DNA of 22,088 bases from Psychrobacter sp. UBA6766 (GTDB lineage Bacteria > Pseudomonadota > Gammaproteobacteria > Pseudomonadales > Moraxellaceae), in contig NZ_DKGQ01000026.1 of assembly GCF_002453355.1 (NCBI RefSeq), forward strand, positions 1-22,088, read 5' to 3'. Numbering within the stretch: position 1 is the stretch's first letter; each line of letters begins with the position of its first letter. Below the pieces are notes generated by a model. The model was not told where the DNA came from and searched no databases. It saw only the letters and a program-made list of their open reading frames with translations. Below, piece by piece: positions 1 through 8,267 of the stretch. Both the position numbers and the translations under genes were made by a program.

Positions 1-82
1 CTGCTGTTCTTGCGGTAGAACCTGCAACAAATAGTTCAATGAGTCTGTTTTGTTTGTACCAGCTTAATCTACTCTTTCTCAT
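1..82 (-). CDS. IS1595-family (IS1016-like) transposase, N-terminal part, cut by window edge
   Basis: Reading leftward from the ATG at 80-82, the frame is open to the window edge and encodes 27 residues beginning MRKSRLSWYKQNRLIELFVA. This matches, from memory, the N-terminus of IS1016/IS1595-type DDE transposases, which have a basic start, a WYKQN-like stretch and then a helix-turn-helix with TARTA. The match and the inverted-repeat-like sequence just upstream (106-122) support an insertion sequence entering from the left. The rest lies outside the window, so I cannot say whether the copy is intact. It faces away from the siderophore genes. Confidence 0.75.
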   Translation of the reverse strand, partial: MRKSRLSWYKQNRLIELFVAGSTARTA

Positions 83-105
83 ATGACTATCCTAGATTAT
101 TTTAC

Positions 106-122
106 TTATCTAGGACAGCCCC
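106..122 (-). repeat. Terminal inverted repeat of the IS1595-family element
   Basis: On the minus strand this reads GGGGCTGTCCTAGATAA, which resembles the GGGG(T/C)TGTCC(T/C)AGAT-type ends I recall for IS1016-like elements. It lies 23 bp upstream of the transposase ATG, as expected for the left end. A related ATCTAGGATAGTC-like copy follows between 83 and 96. The element boundary is therefore probably base 122. The target duplication cannot be tested because the other end is outside the window. Confidence 0.6.
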
Positions 123-171
123 TTAAACATTTTAATGGTATGACTTATCAGCAGTTATTCTAGCTAAGCAA

Positions 172-1884
172 CTACTCTAACATACCAATGGCGTCCGCAC
201 TGGCGCGCTGGCGTTCTTCTGCATTTAATTCCGTCAGTTTTCCTTCTTTCATCATCAGCAAGCGGTCAGCATGCTCAAAATAACCGTCATCATGACTGAT
301 AATAAACAGTGTTTTGCCCATGGCTCTTAATTCAGGAATCAGCGCTTGATAAAATACTCGGCGAAAAGCAGGGTCTTGGTCGGCGGCCCATTCATCGAGC
401 AGCAGAAAGTCCTTTTGTTCGGTGACAGCGAGCAGCATGGCCAAGCGTTTGCGTTGTCCTTGTGACAGCTTGTCGGTAGACAATCGATGGTCAGTTACCG
501 TCACTTTATCTTGCAAATTTAATTTATGTAGCCACTCAGTTACTAAGGACATATCAGAGTCATTGTCTTGACTGCCAATCAGTTGTTTAAAAAGATGTTG
601 ATCGCTAAAAATGGCAGAAAACAGCTGCCGATAATTGGTATTGTTATCCGAATCAATCGTCTGCTGGTCTACTTTTACAGCGCCTGTCGTAGGCGTAAAA
701 ATACCAGTAATGATTTTTGCAAGGGTAGACTTACCGCTGCCATTAGACCCTATCAAAAATACCACTTCGCCGCGCCTCAAGGTGAGATTGACATTTTTTA
801 AAATGTCATCAGTAAGCAACTCATTTTCAGGTACACCTTCTTGTGTATGGTGGTTTATACCTTGATAGCGATAGCTCACATTGTTCAGTGAGATGGTCTG
901 CCAGTCATTTGCTGCTATATTGGTTAAAAACGCTGGCTGATAATCAGCAAGCGCCAACGTCTGTATTTTATCTAACGCGACTTGCGCCGTTTGTAAAGTG
1001 GGATAAGCGCCAACGGCTTGTAGTAGGGGCGATTGCATAAATAAAATGGTCAAAGAAAAAGTGGTGGCAACGCTCATGGGTATATTAAGATAGTTTGAGA
1101 CCGCAAAGACGACGCCAATCGCTGCAAACATCATAATGTTCGACCAATTCACTGCTGATAAGTGAAAGGTATCTGCTTTAATAACACGCTCTTTATAGGA
1201 CTGGGCGTGACTCAAAAACTCATTGGTATACAGCTTTTGCGCGCGGTGCTGATTAAGTGCAAGCTCTTTTCGCCCTTCGATAATAGATTGATAATCTTGA
1301 TACAAAAGATCATTAATCTCCCTTAATTCCGTTAAATGCTTATAAACGTGCTTCACCAAAATGGTGCTTATCCAAATCGTCATTACAATCCAAACCATGA
1401 TGATTAGCAATAGTGGCAATGACAACCAACCTAAATATAAGGCGACTCCGCTAGATAAAATAACCCCTTGAACCAACTCTGGCATACGGACAAAGGCGAC
1501 GGTAATCGATTGGATATCGGTAGACAAGCTGGCGAGTAGTTGGGCGTTCCCTAACTTGTCAATCTGCGGAACGTTGGTATCGATGATTTGTTTGACCAGC
1601 TTGGTTCTGAGCTCATACACAAATCTATGACCCAAGCGGGTTAGGGCATATTGTGATAAAAAAGTCGTGACCAATAGCAGAACCACTAACGCTGAAAAAT
1701 AGCCTAAGTTCTGCCATGATAAGGTATTAAAAACAGGCTGACTGATAAAGGTGTGGTTAATATAAGCAATAATACCCACACTGACCGCCGCATTGACTAA
1801 ATTTAATAAGATAACTTTGAGAAAAGGCAGGCGATAATGCGACCAGATCATATGATATAGAGAAGCTGTAGCGCGAGAGGACAT
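172..1884 (-). CDS. ABC exporter of the cyclic-peptide/siderophore type (PvdE/SyrD-like), fused TM + ATPase
   Basis: This 570-residue half-transporter has about six hydrophobic segments in the first 300 residues and one nucleotide-binding domain after about residue 330. Walker A is IGSNGSGKST near residue 380, the ABC signature is LSQGQRKRL near 470, Walker B is LLLDEWAADQDP near 490, and the H-loop is FIISHDD. The DEWAADQDP form, followed by FRRVFYQ, is characteristic of the cyclic peptide transporter family (PvdE, SyrD), which moves siderophore or lipopeptide precursors across the inner membrane. The start is the ATG at 1882-1884, though the ribosome site is weak. It follows the TonB receptor gene on the same strand but is separated from it by a terminator-like hairpin. 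A role in siderophore secretion or recycling is inferred from family and neighbours. No peptide synthetase is present in the window. Confidence 0.88.
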   Translation of the reverse strand: MSSRATASLYHMIWSHYRLPFLKVILLNLVNAAVSVGIIAYINHTFISQPVFNTLSWQNLGYFSALVVLLLVTTFLSQYALTRLGHRFVYELRTKLVKQIIDTNVPQIDKLGNAQLLASLSTDIQSITVAFVRMPELVQGVILSSGVALYLGWLSLPLLLIIMVWIVMTIWISTILVKHVYKHLTELREINDLLYQDYQSIIEGRKELALNQHRAQKLYTNEFLSHAQSYKERVIKADTFHLSAVNWSNIMMFAAIGVVFAVSNYLNIPMSVATTFSLTILFMQSPLLQAVGAYPTLQTAQVALDKIQTLALADYQPAFLTNIAANDWQTISLNNVSYRYQGINHHTQEGVPENELLTDDILKNVNLTLRRGEVVFLIGSNGSGKSTLAKIITGIFTPTTGAVKVDQQTIDSDNNTNYRQLFSAIFSDQHLFKQLIGSQDNDSDMSLVTEWLHKLNLQDKVTVTDHRLSTDKLSQGQRKRLAMLLAVTEQKDFLLLDEWAADQDPAFRRVFYQALIPELRAMGKTLFIISHDDGYFEHADRLLMMKEGKLTELNAEERQRASADAIGMLE

Positions 1885-1929
1885 AATGACTCAATAATAA
1901 AATGAATTTTGCGTATTTTTAGATAGCAC

Positions 1930-1960
1930 AAAAGGGAATAGGTGGCGCCTAATCCCTTTT
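1930..1960 (-). terminator. Rho-independent terminator after the TonB receptor gene
   Basis: The arms AAAAGGGAATAGG (1930-1942) and CCTAATCCCTTTT (1948-1960) pair with a single mismatch around a 5-base loop. Each strand ends in a run of T, so it could work in both directions. It lies between the receptor stop (2038) and the exporter start (1884). It probably limits read-through from the receptor into the exporter, which suggests that the exporter has some expression of its own. Confidence 0.7.
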
Positions 1961-2037
1961 ATTTAACTCTGGTAATGATTCTATAACGACAATTTAATCA
2001 GTATAGTAGTCTCATTGGCGAAGCTTAGCGTTCAAAT

Positions 2038-4326
2038 TTAAAAGTCAAACGTCGCTGAAACTTTTAACGCCGTGGGTTCACCGGCACTTAAATAACCAGC
2101 ATTTGTATAGCCACCGACTGATTGCCAATAATCTTCGCCCGTGACATTGGTTACGATGCCTTTTAAGGTTACATCTTGTCCGGCCAGCACGGTTTTATAG
2201 CGAGCTCCAAGATCTAACGTCGTATAACCGTCAACTTTTAAGGTATTGGCATTATCGGCATAACGAGGGCCTGTATGAATGATGTCACCTGTTAAGGTTA
2301 ATCCTTCGAGTGCCGCAACATCATATTCTAGATTGACATTGCTTTGTAAGGTAGGAAGACCAATGACTTTATTACCATCTAACGCCGCATCACCGGTGTC
2401 TTTTTGTTTGGCACTTAAATAACTGACCCCCGCATTTAGGCGCATATTTTCGCTAGGGCTACCAAATACGGTCAGTTCTACGCCTTGGTGACGGTTTTTA
2501 CCAGCAGATATAAGGGTGTTTGAAGCATCGATATAGTCACGTGCGGCATCAGTACGATATATTGCCAAACTACTGCCAATAAGCCCGTTGTCATACTTCA
2601 CGCCAATTTCGGTTTGTTCGCTCACGTAAGGGTCCAAAGCTTGACCAGCATTGGTAACAGGAGCATTGTTACTTGTCTGAGGGGCTGTTTTTCCTGGCGC
2701 TAAGCTTTCGATATAGTTACCGTAGAACGACCAATCCATGTTTGGTTGATAGACAATGCCGATACTTGGTGTCCACTCACTCTTATCGTAATGAGCCGTT
2801 TCTGCCTGCGTGTTGGCATCATAGCTGGTGGTTTTTATATTTTGATGACGTACACCCAACGTGGTTTTCAGTTTGTCATCGAACAGCGATATGGTGTCTG
2901 CTAGCGCAAAGCTTTGGAGTTGCTTTTCATTGGTTAATTTTGGATCGTCTAAGTTGCCGCCAAACGTAGTTGTACTTGTAAAGGGGACTTCCGTGTAGTC
3001 GGTAGGGCGGTAAAAATTGGTCGCTAGCTGATTGCCAAAATCATATGCGAATGCGCCTTTTTCTTCTTGATCGTAGAGGTTTGCGGCCAACACCAAGTTA
3101 TGAGTCACTTCACCGGTTTGTAATTTACCACGTAGACCAAGCTCGGCACTTTGTACCAAATCTTCTCTAGAGTTATCAAAACGATAAAGCGTGCCCGCAC
3201 CATCAGCACTGTTGACGGTTAAGGTGGCTAGTGAGTTTTCTTCCTCGCCACTTCGTATGCCGTAAGCACCATAAGCGGTGAGATTATCATTAAAATCATA
3301 TTCTCCTCGAATGGTACCAAAGATATCTTTTTCATCTGAGTACGTCCAAGGCTGCGCCCAATTTTTTGAGCCGTCTGGCGCTTTTGGTACACGAGAAACA
3401 CCGCCGAGATTGACACTAGGGCGAGTCTCTTTGAGTTTGTTATCTTGCCAGCCCAAATCTGCTGATAATCGGTATTGCTCGCCTTTATAATCTAGACCAA
3501 GCGCTGCCAATCCCAATGTTGAAGATTCATCATCGATGGCACTATCGCCATCTTGATAAGCGGCGTTAAAGCGCACGCCAAATGCATCCTCAGTGCCAAA
3601 ACGGTCACTCACGTCGACGGCAATTTTACCTTGGTCACCTTGACCATAACCAAGCGTTAATTGACGTAGCGGGTCATTACTAGCACGTTTTGGTAATAGG
3701 TTAATCGTACCACCAGCATTGCCGCCACTAGGTGCTGCACTATTTAGCATAGCAGATGCGCCGCGTTGGACTTCAACACGCTCAAATAATTCGGTGGCGA
3801 TATACTGTCTGGGCAAAATACCGTATAGGCCATTAAACATCGTATCATCTGATGTGGTGATGAAACCGCGCATAAAGTAAGCTTCTTGGAAGTTACCAAA
3901 ACCTCTGGCCACGCGGACAGTTGGGTCTTTTTTGAGCAGGTTGCCCACGCTTTGTGCTTGTTGGTTGGCAATGTATTCGTTGGTATACGATGTAGTAGAA
4001 AATGGCGTATCCATGATGTCTTGATTGCCTAAAATCCCTACGCGGCTTCCGGTCGCGACTTGGCCACCTTCGTAAGCATCTGGCAATCCATCCGCTGACG
4101 CATCCGCACTACTGGTTACTACAATCGTATCAAGTACCAGACTTGGCACATCTGATTGACTGTTGTTATTTATATCGGTTTGTGCCCACGCTGCTTGGCT
4201 TGCAGCAAGTAAAACGACTGAAGTAGAAAGATGAAAGATAGACAGTGATTTTACTGAAAATGGATGACGCGCTCTGTTAGTTGCTTTGAGGCAAAACAGG
4301 GCAGAATATAGGCGAGACAATTGCAT
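2038..4326 (-). CDS. TonB-dependent outer-membrane ferric-siderophore receptor
   Basis: This outer-membrane gated channel takes up a ferric siderophore using TonB energy. From the ATG at 4324-4326 it has 762 residues. A TTG four codons upstream is possible, but the ATG has the better spaced, though weak, GGTAAC site. A long signal peptide has its hydrophobic core near residues 29-44 and probably cleaves after AWA, near 48. A TonB-box-like DTIVVT follows the signal. The plug domain includes DTPFSTTSYT, MRGF and RVEVQRGASAML, then GGTINLLPKRA. A beta-barrel of normal length follows and ends TFDF, with the C-terminal Phe typical of porin-like barrels. It lies directly downstream of fhuB and has its own Fur-type promoter. 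Context favours a hydroxamate ligand (FhuA/FhuE/FoxA-type role), but the ligand cannot be read from the sequence. Confidence 0.93.
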   Translation of the reverse strand: MQLSRLYSALFCLKATNRARHPFSVKSLSIFHLSTSVVLLAASQAAWAQTDINNNSQSDVPSLVLDTIVVTSSADASADGLPDAYEGGQVATGSRVGILGNQDIMDTPFSTTSYTNEYIANQQAQSVGNLLKKDPTVRVARGFGNFQEAYFMRGFITTSDDTMFNGLYGILPRQYIATELFERVEVQRGASAMLNSAAPSGGNAGGTINLLPKRASNDPLRQLTLGYGQGDQGKIAVDVSDRFGTEDAFGVRFNAAYQDGDSAIDDESSTLGLAALGLDYKGEQYRLSADLGWQDNKLKETRPSVNLGGVSRVPKAPDGSKNWAQPWTYSDEKDIFGTIRGEYDFNDNLTAYGAYGIRSGEEENSLATLTVNSADGAGTLYRFDNSREDLVQSAELGLRGKLQTGEVTHNLVLAANLYDQEEKGAFAYDFGNQLATNFYRPTDYTEVPFTSTTTFGGNLDDPKLTNEKQLQSFALADTISLFDDKLKTTLGVRHQNIKTTSYDANTQAETAHYDKSEWTPSIGIVYQPNMDWSFYGNYIESLAPGKTAPQTSNNAPVTNAGQALDPYVSEQTEIGVKYDNGLIGSSLAIYRTDAARDYIDASNTLISAGKNRHQGVELTVFGSPSENMRLNAGVSYLSAKQKDTGDAALDGNKVIGLPTLQSNVNLEYDVAALEGLTLTGDIIHTGPRYADNANTLKVDGYTTLDLGARYKTVLAGQDVTLKGIVTNVTGEDYWQSVGGYTNAGYLSAGEPTALKVSATFDF

Positions 4327-4356
4327 GAATGTTACCAATATGTAAGTTAAATCACT

Positions 4357-4384
4357 ATTATAATGATAAGCATTTTCATTACAA
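4357..4384 (-). promoter_or_regulatory. Sigma-70 promoter of the TonB receptor gene
   Basis: On the minus strand there is a -35-like TTGTAA (4379-4384), a 16-bp spacer and a perfect TATAAT -10 (4357-4362). This lies about 30 bp upstream of the receptor ATG. The Fur box at 4359-4377 covers the -10 and most of the spacer, the usual arrangement for iron repression. Confidence 0.65.
4359..4377 (-). promoter_or_regulatory. Fur box upstream of the TonB receptor gene
   Basis: The plus strand reads TATAATGATAAGCATTTTC, which matches 16 of 19 positions of the classical Fur consensus GATAATGATAATCATTATC. It overlaps the receptor promoter, so repression by Fur with iron is the likely control. Confidence 0.8.
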
Positions 4385-4472
4385 TAGTGGCGCGTTATTA
4401 ATTTTAAAAATTTTTAAAGCCCTAAATAGCGATAATGTTGTCATGTCGTTATTGAAGTATTAACCATATAGG

Positions 4473-6446
4473 TTACGCTCTAATACGCCGCATCAAATAT
4501 AGAAAATAAGCCCCCCCAATAATGGCAGCGATGGTGCCAGCAGGTATCTCATAGGGGAATATAAGATAGCGTCCAACCCAGTCTGCTATGACCATTAAGC
4601 CCGCGCCTAAGATAGCGGACAGTTGAATTTGACGTTTGAGCTTCACCGCGCCTAATGTGCTGGCGAGGTGAGGTATCATCAGACCCACAAAACTGAGCGG
4701 ACCCACTGCCAATGTTGATATCGTACTCAGTAATGCTACAAGAATGAGTATCAAGCTTTGATACAATCTCAAAGATACCCCAAGCTCACGGGCAATCCCG
4801 CTACCTAGGCTCAATATTTCTAATGGTTTTATGACCATAAAGCTTAATAAAAAAAGTATAAAAGCCAACCCTACTAAAATCCATGCCGTTTCTGGACTGG
4901 CAAGGTACGTAGAACCTGATAGCCAACTTAGCACCGCTTGTAGTCGTTGATCGCCAGAAATTTTTACCAGGCTTAATAAACCGCCCATCAATACGGCAAT
5001 GGCCACACCAACCAACAATAAATAAGCTGGGTTGATTCGACGGGCAAGCCATAAGATCAAACTAAGGACGATAAAAGCGCCCAACAATCCTGATAATATG
5101 ATACCTGTATAGCCAAAACTGGGTAGAAAAACAAAAGCCAATACCACGCCTATCGCTGAGCCTGAGCTGATACCGAGTACTTCAGGGCTGGCCATCGGGT
5201 TACGTGTCAAGGTTTGTAGCAGCACGCCAGCAGTGGCTAGCATTATGCCAGTGGCGGCTGCGCTTAACGTACGAGGCAATCTAAAATCAACAATTAAATG
5301 TCCTAGCGTACTAAGCTGCCAGCCATTTGAAGTCGCCGTAAAGATAAGTACGCCTATGATCAACAGTATTAAGGCGATTCCCCAACCTATTAAATGAGTG
5401 TCACGGCGTTCTGAAATCAAGGTTGGAATAACCTCATCGGTATGTTGACGACTTTGGCTCACGATTAACCATATGACCAATGGCGCACCAAGTATGGCCG
5501 TCATTGCATCAGCAGGAATATTTAGGCTTAAATAATGTTGTAACAGCGTCGTGGCATTACTGGTGATCCATAACAACAGCGCTCCAAACACATAACCTAA
5601 TAGCAAACGGTAACCAATACGCCGTACCGAAAACACATTCACCAGTGTGGCAGCCCCCAAGCCAATAAAACCAATAGGCCCCACGCGACTGACGACAAGG
5701 GCGGTCAGTAGTGCCACCAATCCCACCACCAATCCACGAATGAGGTTGATAGGAACGCCCAAACTTTTGGCTTGCCTATCATCTAAGCTCATTATTTCTA
5801 ATGGTTTTAATAAAGGCATTAAGCTAATAAAGGCGACCACACTAGCGGTGCTTAATACGGCAGATACTTGCCAGTTATTCTGCGTGAGACTACCCGCCGC
5901 CCAGACCATAACGTTTAAGGTTTCTTCCGCATAATAAATCAATAATAAAGCAGTAATAGCGCCCAATAAGATATTGGTCACCAGTCCGCCAAGTACCAAT
6001 ACCAAAGGATTCATGCGACTAGGAGCAGCTAAGAGAAACACAATCGCCATACTACCAAGCGCGCCAATAAAAGCGACCCAAAAACTTCCCCCCAACGCCA
6101 AACTAGGTAGAAATAACGTGACAATGAGCAGCGCCATGTTTGCACCGCTACCGACTGCTAATGTTGTGTCTGAGGCCAGAGTGTTTTTTACCAGCTGTTG
6201 TAATAAAACACTAACCAATCCTAAAAGACCGCCAGCGGTCAATGCTACCAACATGGTCGGTAGGATTTGTAGCTGGATACTCATGTCTGAAAGTGATAGC
6301 TCAAATGAGGGTGTGAATAATTCTAAAAAAGCGAGAGCCCATAGCTGATGTACGACTGCATAACTGCTGACTACTGCTAGCAGCATTAAAAAAACGACCA
6401 TCATATAAATACGGTTAGCAGACAAAAAATTATTTTTATTCATCAT
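4473..6446 (-). CDS. fhuB: Ferric-hydroxamate ABC transporter permease, two fused FecCD halves
   Basis: This inner-membrane permease moves ferric hydroxamate from FhuD into the cytoplasm using the FhuC ATPase. I start it at the ATG whose ATGA overlaps the fhuD stop (6443-6446), giving 657 residues, close to the roughly 660 of E. coli FhuB. The frame stays open further upstream, but that part lies inside fhuD. It contains two tandem FecCD-type repeats of about 10 TM segments each. The first has GGLLGLVSVLLQQLVKN and a GPIGFIGLG element. The second has ATAGVLLQTLTRNPMASPE and GPLSFVGLMIPH. The paired repeat distinguishes FhuB from single-domain FecC/FecD or BtuC permeases. The 4-bp overlap implies translational coupling in a fhuCDB operon. 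Confidence 0.93.
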   Translation of the reverse strand: MMNKNNFLSANRIYMMVVFLMLLAVVSSYAVVHQLWALAFLELFTPSFELSLSDMSIQLQILPTMLVALTAGGLLGLVSVLLQQLVKNTLASDTTLAVGSGANMALLIVTLFLPSLALGGSFWVAFIGALGSMAIVFLLAAPSRMNPLVLVLGGLVTNILLGAITALLLIYYAEETLNVMVWAAGSLTQNNWQVSAVLSTASVVAFISLMPLLKPLEIMSLDDRQAKSLGVPINLIRGLVVGLVALLTALVVSRVGPIGFIGLGAATLVNVFSVRRIGYRLLLGYVFGALLLWITSNATTLLQHYLSLNIPADAMTAILGAPLVIWLIVSQSRQHTDEVIPTLISERRDTHLIGWGIALILLIIGVLIFTATSNGWQLSTLGHLIVDFRLPRTLSAAATGIMLATAGVLLQTLTRNPMASPEVLGISSGSAIGVVLAFVFLPSFGYTGIILSGLLGAFIVLSLILWLARRINPAYLLLVGVAIAVLMGGLLSLVKISGDQRLQAVLSWLSGSTYLASPETAWILVGLAFILFLLSFMVIKPLEILSLGSGIARELGVSLRLYQSLILILVALLSTISTLAVGPLSFVGLMIPHLASTLGAVKLKRQIQLSAILGAGLMVIADWVGRYLIFPYEIPAGTIAAIIGGAYFLYLMRRIRA

Positions 6447-7417
6447 AAATCGGTATCGCCTACAAAAGTGACATTCGTTAAGCGCTCGGCTAAAACATTC
6501 ATAGAAGCCACGCCACTGTTGTTCCATGTCGCAGGCAGTAAGGTGATACAGCGGCCTTTTTTGCTAGATGCATGCGCTTGATCAAAGGAATAACCCAAGC
6601 GCTGCCACACTAAGCTGTCTTCTAATTCAAGTTTGAGAAGGTCACTAAGAGGTTCAACGACCACAAGGCAAGTATCGTCATCAAGCTGCGCTAAATCTCC
6701 TAGCATAATGGGCGTAAACCCCCATTGATTGCCATCTGCCAACGCTACTAGCTGTAGTCCCATCGTCTCTAAGGCAGGTTGAAACAAGCTATTATACGAA
6801 AACATTCGCAAATTATTGGTATCGGCAAATTGCACGACAGCCAATTTTTTGATATGAGGATAACGCGCGTGAAAAGTCTGTCCCGTTTGCATGATTTGTT
6901 TCTTACTAGTGTCTAGATAATCTTGCGCGGCTTGCGGTTTGTTGATAGAACGTCCCAATTCTAACGTGGGTTCTATAAAGTCCTCCCACTTTGCGATTTG
7001 GTTAGGACTGGTCAATTCAATAGAGTGGATAGGCAAATCGCCGTACATAGGACGCAGATGCGCATAAAAATCGTTGTCTATGACCAAATCTAAATCCAGC
7101 TGTGAGAGCATTTCAGGATTGGGTTGGTAGCGTGTTCCTACGTCGAGAGTCGTATCAGGTATAAGAGGCTTACCGACCCATTCTCTATAAAAAGGTTTAT
7201 CACCCATAGCAACTGGTGGGTATCCCATGGCAGTCAGGGTCGCCGCAATACCCCAATCAGGCGTCATGACTTTAGGTGTTTTTTGATTGTCTTTAGGCGA
7301 CATTGCTTGTGGCGCTTGTGGTGCTTGCGAGGCGGCGTCAGACGACTGGCAACTGCTTAACAATAAACCTGAGCATAATGCCACACATAGCCCGAACGAA
7401 AAGGTGAGCGTTTTCAT
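6443..7417 (-). CDS. fhuD: Ferric-hydroxamate substrate-binding protein, predicted lipoprotein
   Basis: FhuD carries ferric hydroxamates to FhuBC in the periplasm. This 324-residue protein aligns by eye with E. coli FhuD: YREWVGKPLIPDTTLDVGTR parallels YRLWVSEPPLPDSVIDVGLR, and later elements such as NSLFQPALETMG, the WG of NQWGFTP and VWQRL also correspond. The N-terminus is a lipoprotein signal with lipobox LSSC (Cys23), followed by a Ser/Ala/Pro/Gln-rich tether to about residue 50. E. coli FhuD is a soluble periplasmic protein, so the lipid anchor is a departure from the reference. The gene overlaps fhuC by 4 bp (7414-7417) and fhuB by 4 bp (6443-6446), both as ATGA junctions. Confidence 0.92.
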   Translation of the reverse strand: MKTLTFSFGLCVALCSGLLLSSCQSSDAASQAPQAPQAMSPKDNQKTPKVMTPDWGIAATLTAMGYPPVAMGDKPFYREWVGKPLIPDTTLDVGTRYQPNPEMLSQLDLDLVIDNDFYAHLRPMYGDLPIHSIELTSPNQIAKWEDFIEPTLELGRSINKPQAAQDYLDTSKKQIMQTGQTFHARYPHIKKLAVVQFADTNNLRMFSYNSLFQPALETMGLQLVALADGNQWGFTPIMLGDLAQLDDDTCLVVVEPLSDLLKLELEDSLVWQRLGYSFDQAHASSKKGRCITLLPATWNNSGVASMNVLAERLTNVTFVGDTDL

Positions 7418-8178
7418 ATAACCGCGACTTTATGAGTAGTGGTAGGATGAGTTAACAGGGTAAAATCGACACCAAATATAGAGCGCAGTACATCTTTTTC
7501 CATCGTGCGTTTTACATCACTCATATGGCACAGCTTGCCTTGTTTTAAAGCGATAAATTCATCACAAAACCTTGCCGCTAGATTTAGGTCGTGCAGGATA
7601 ATCACAACACCTAAGCCTTGCTCATCGACCAATTGACGAATCAGCTTTAACACTTCTATTTGATAGACCACATCCAGCGCCGCTAGTGGCTCATCCAATA
7701 GCAGATACTTTGTCTGCTGGGCAAGGCACATCGCCAACCAGACGCGCGCACGCTCACCACCTGACAACGTCGATACTTGGCGGTCTCTAAAGGCGTCAAC
7801 TTGAGTGAGGGCGATGGCTTTTTCTACTTGTTGATGGTCGTTGGCAGTCGGCTTTTGCAGCCATTTTTGATGAGGGTATCTGCCCAACATCACAAGCTCA
7901 TAGACTGTAAAAGCACCCGCATCAGGTAGATTTTGCGGTAAGTAGGCAAGATGCGTGGCCAGCCTTTTAGCGGAAAAACTTCGCAAATCTGTATTTTCTA
8001 TTTCAATGCCACCTTGCGTGGGAGTCATCTCTCCTGCCATGGCTTTTATAAGGCTAGATTTACCAGAACCATTATGCCCAATGAGGGCATACAGTTTATT
8101 TGGTTCGATGATAAAAGAAGTCGGGTGAAGCAAAACTTTTTTTTGACGAATTAAGCTTAAATTATTGATGTGCATCAT
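7414..8178 (-). CDS. fhuC: Ferric-hydroxamate ABC transporter ATPase
   Basis: This 254-residue ATPase has Walker A GHNGSGKSS (residues 34-42), a Q-loop at LPQN (80-83), the signature LSGGERARV (138-146), Walker B YLLLDEPLAALD (158-169) and the H-loop ILHD (194-197). The length and the YPHQKW motif after the Q-loop are typical of FhuC/FecE/BtuD-type import ATPases. It is the first gene of the coupled fhuCDB set. Two adjacent ATGs (8173-8178) give nearly identical products. No strong Shine-Dalgarno sequence precedes them. A Fur-like site lies 53 bp upstream. Confidence 0.93.
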   Translation of the reverse strand: MMHINNLSLIRQKKVLLHPTSFIIEPNKLYALIGHNGSGKSSLIKAMAGEMTPTQGGIEIENTDLRSFSAKRLATHLAYLPQNLPDAGAFTVYELVMLGRYPHQKWLQKPTANDHQQVEKAIALTQVDAFRDRQVSTLSGGERARVWLAMCLAQQTKYLLLDEPLAALDVVYQIEVLKLIRQLVDEQGLGVVIILHDLNLAARFCDEFIALKQGKLCHMSDVKRTMEKDVLRSIFGVDFTLLTHPTTTHKVAVI

Positions 8179-8230
8179 AGTGAGCAGTCGAAAGTAAATG
8201 GGGCATTTTAAAGAAAAGTAGCTGGTTAAT

Positions 8231-8249
8231 GCAAATGATTTTCATTTTA
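8231..8249 (-). promoter_or_regulatory. Candidate Fur box upstream of fhuC
   Basis: The plus strand reads GCAAATGATTTTCATTTTA and matches 13 of 19 Fur consensus positions, including the AATGAT and TCATT cores. It lies in the 89-bp gap between the reductase gene and fhuC. No convincing -35/-10 pair could be fixed, so fhuCDB may have its own iron-regulated promoter or may be read from the upstream gene. Confidence 0.5.
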
Positions 8250-8267
8250 TTTATGGAATTGAAGCAG

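Noticed and set aside
5974..6348. A 124-codon open frame on the plus strand inside fhuB
   Set aside because: It is exactly antisense to a well-supported permease, has no ribosome site and a low-complexity product rich in Pro, Lys and Thr. It is a shadow of fhuB codon use.
6447..6527. Upstream extension of fhuB by 27 residues
   Set aside because: It lies wholly inside fhuD. The ATG with the ATGA overlap gives the normal FhuB length, so the extension is not used.
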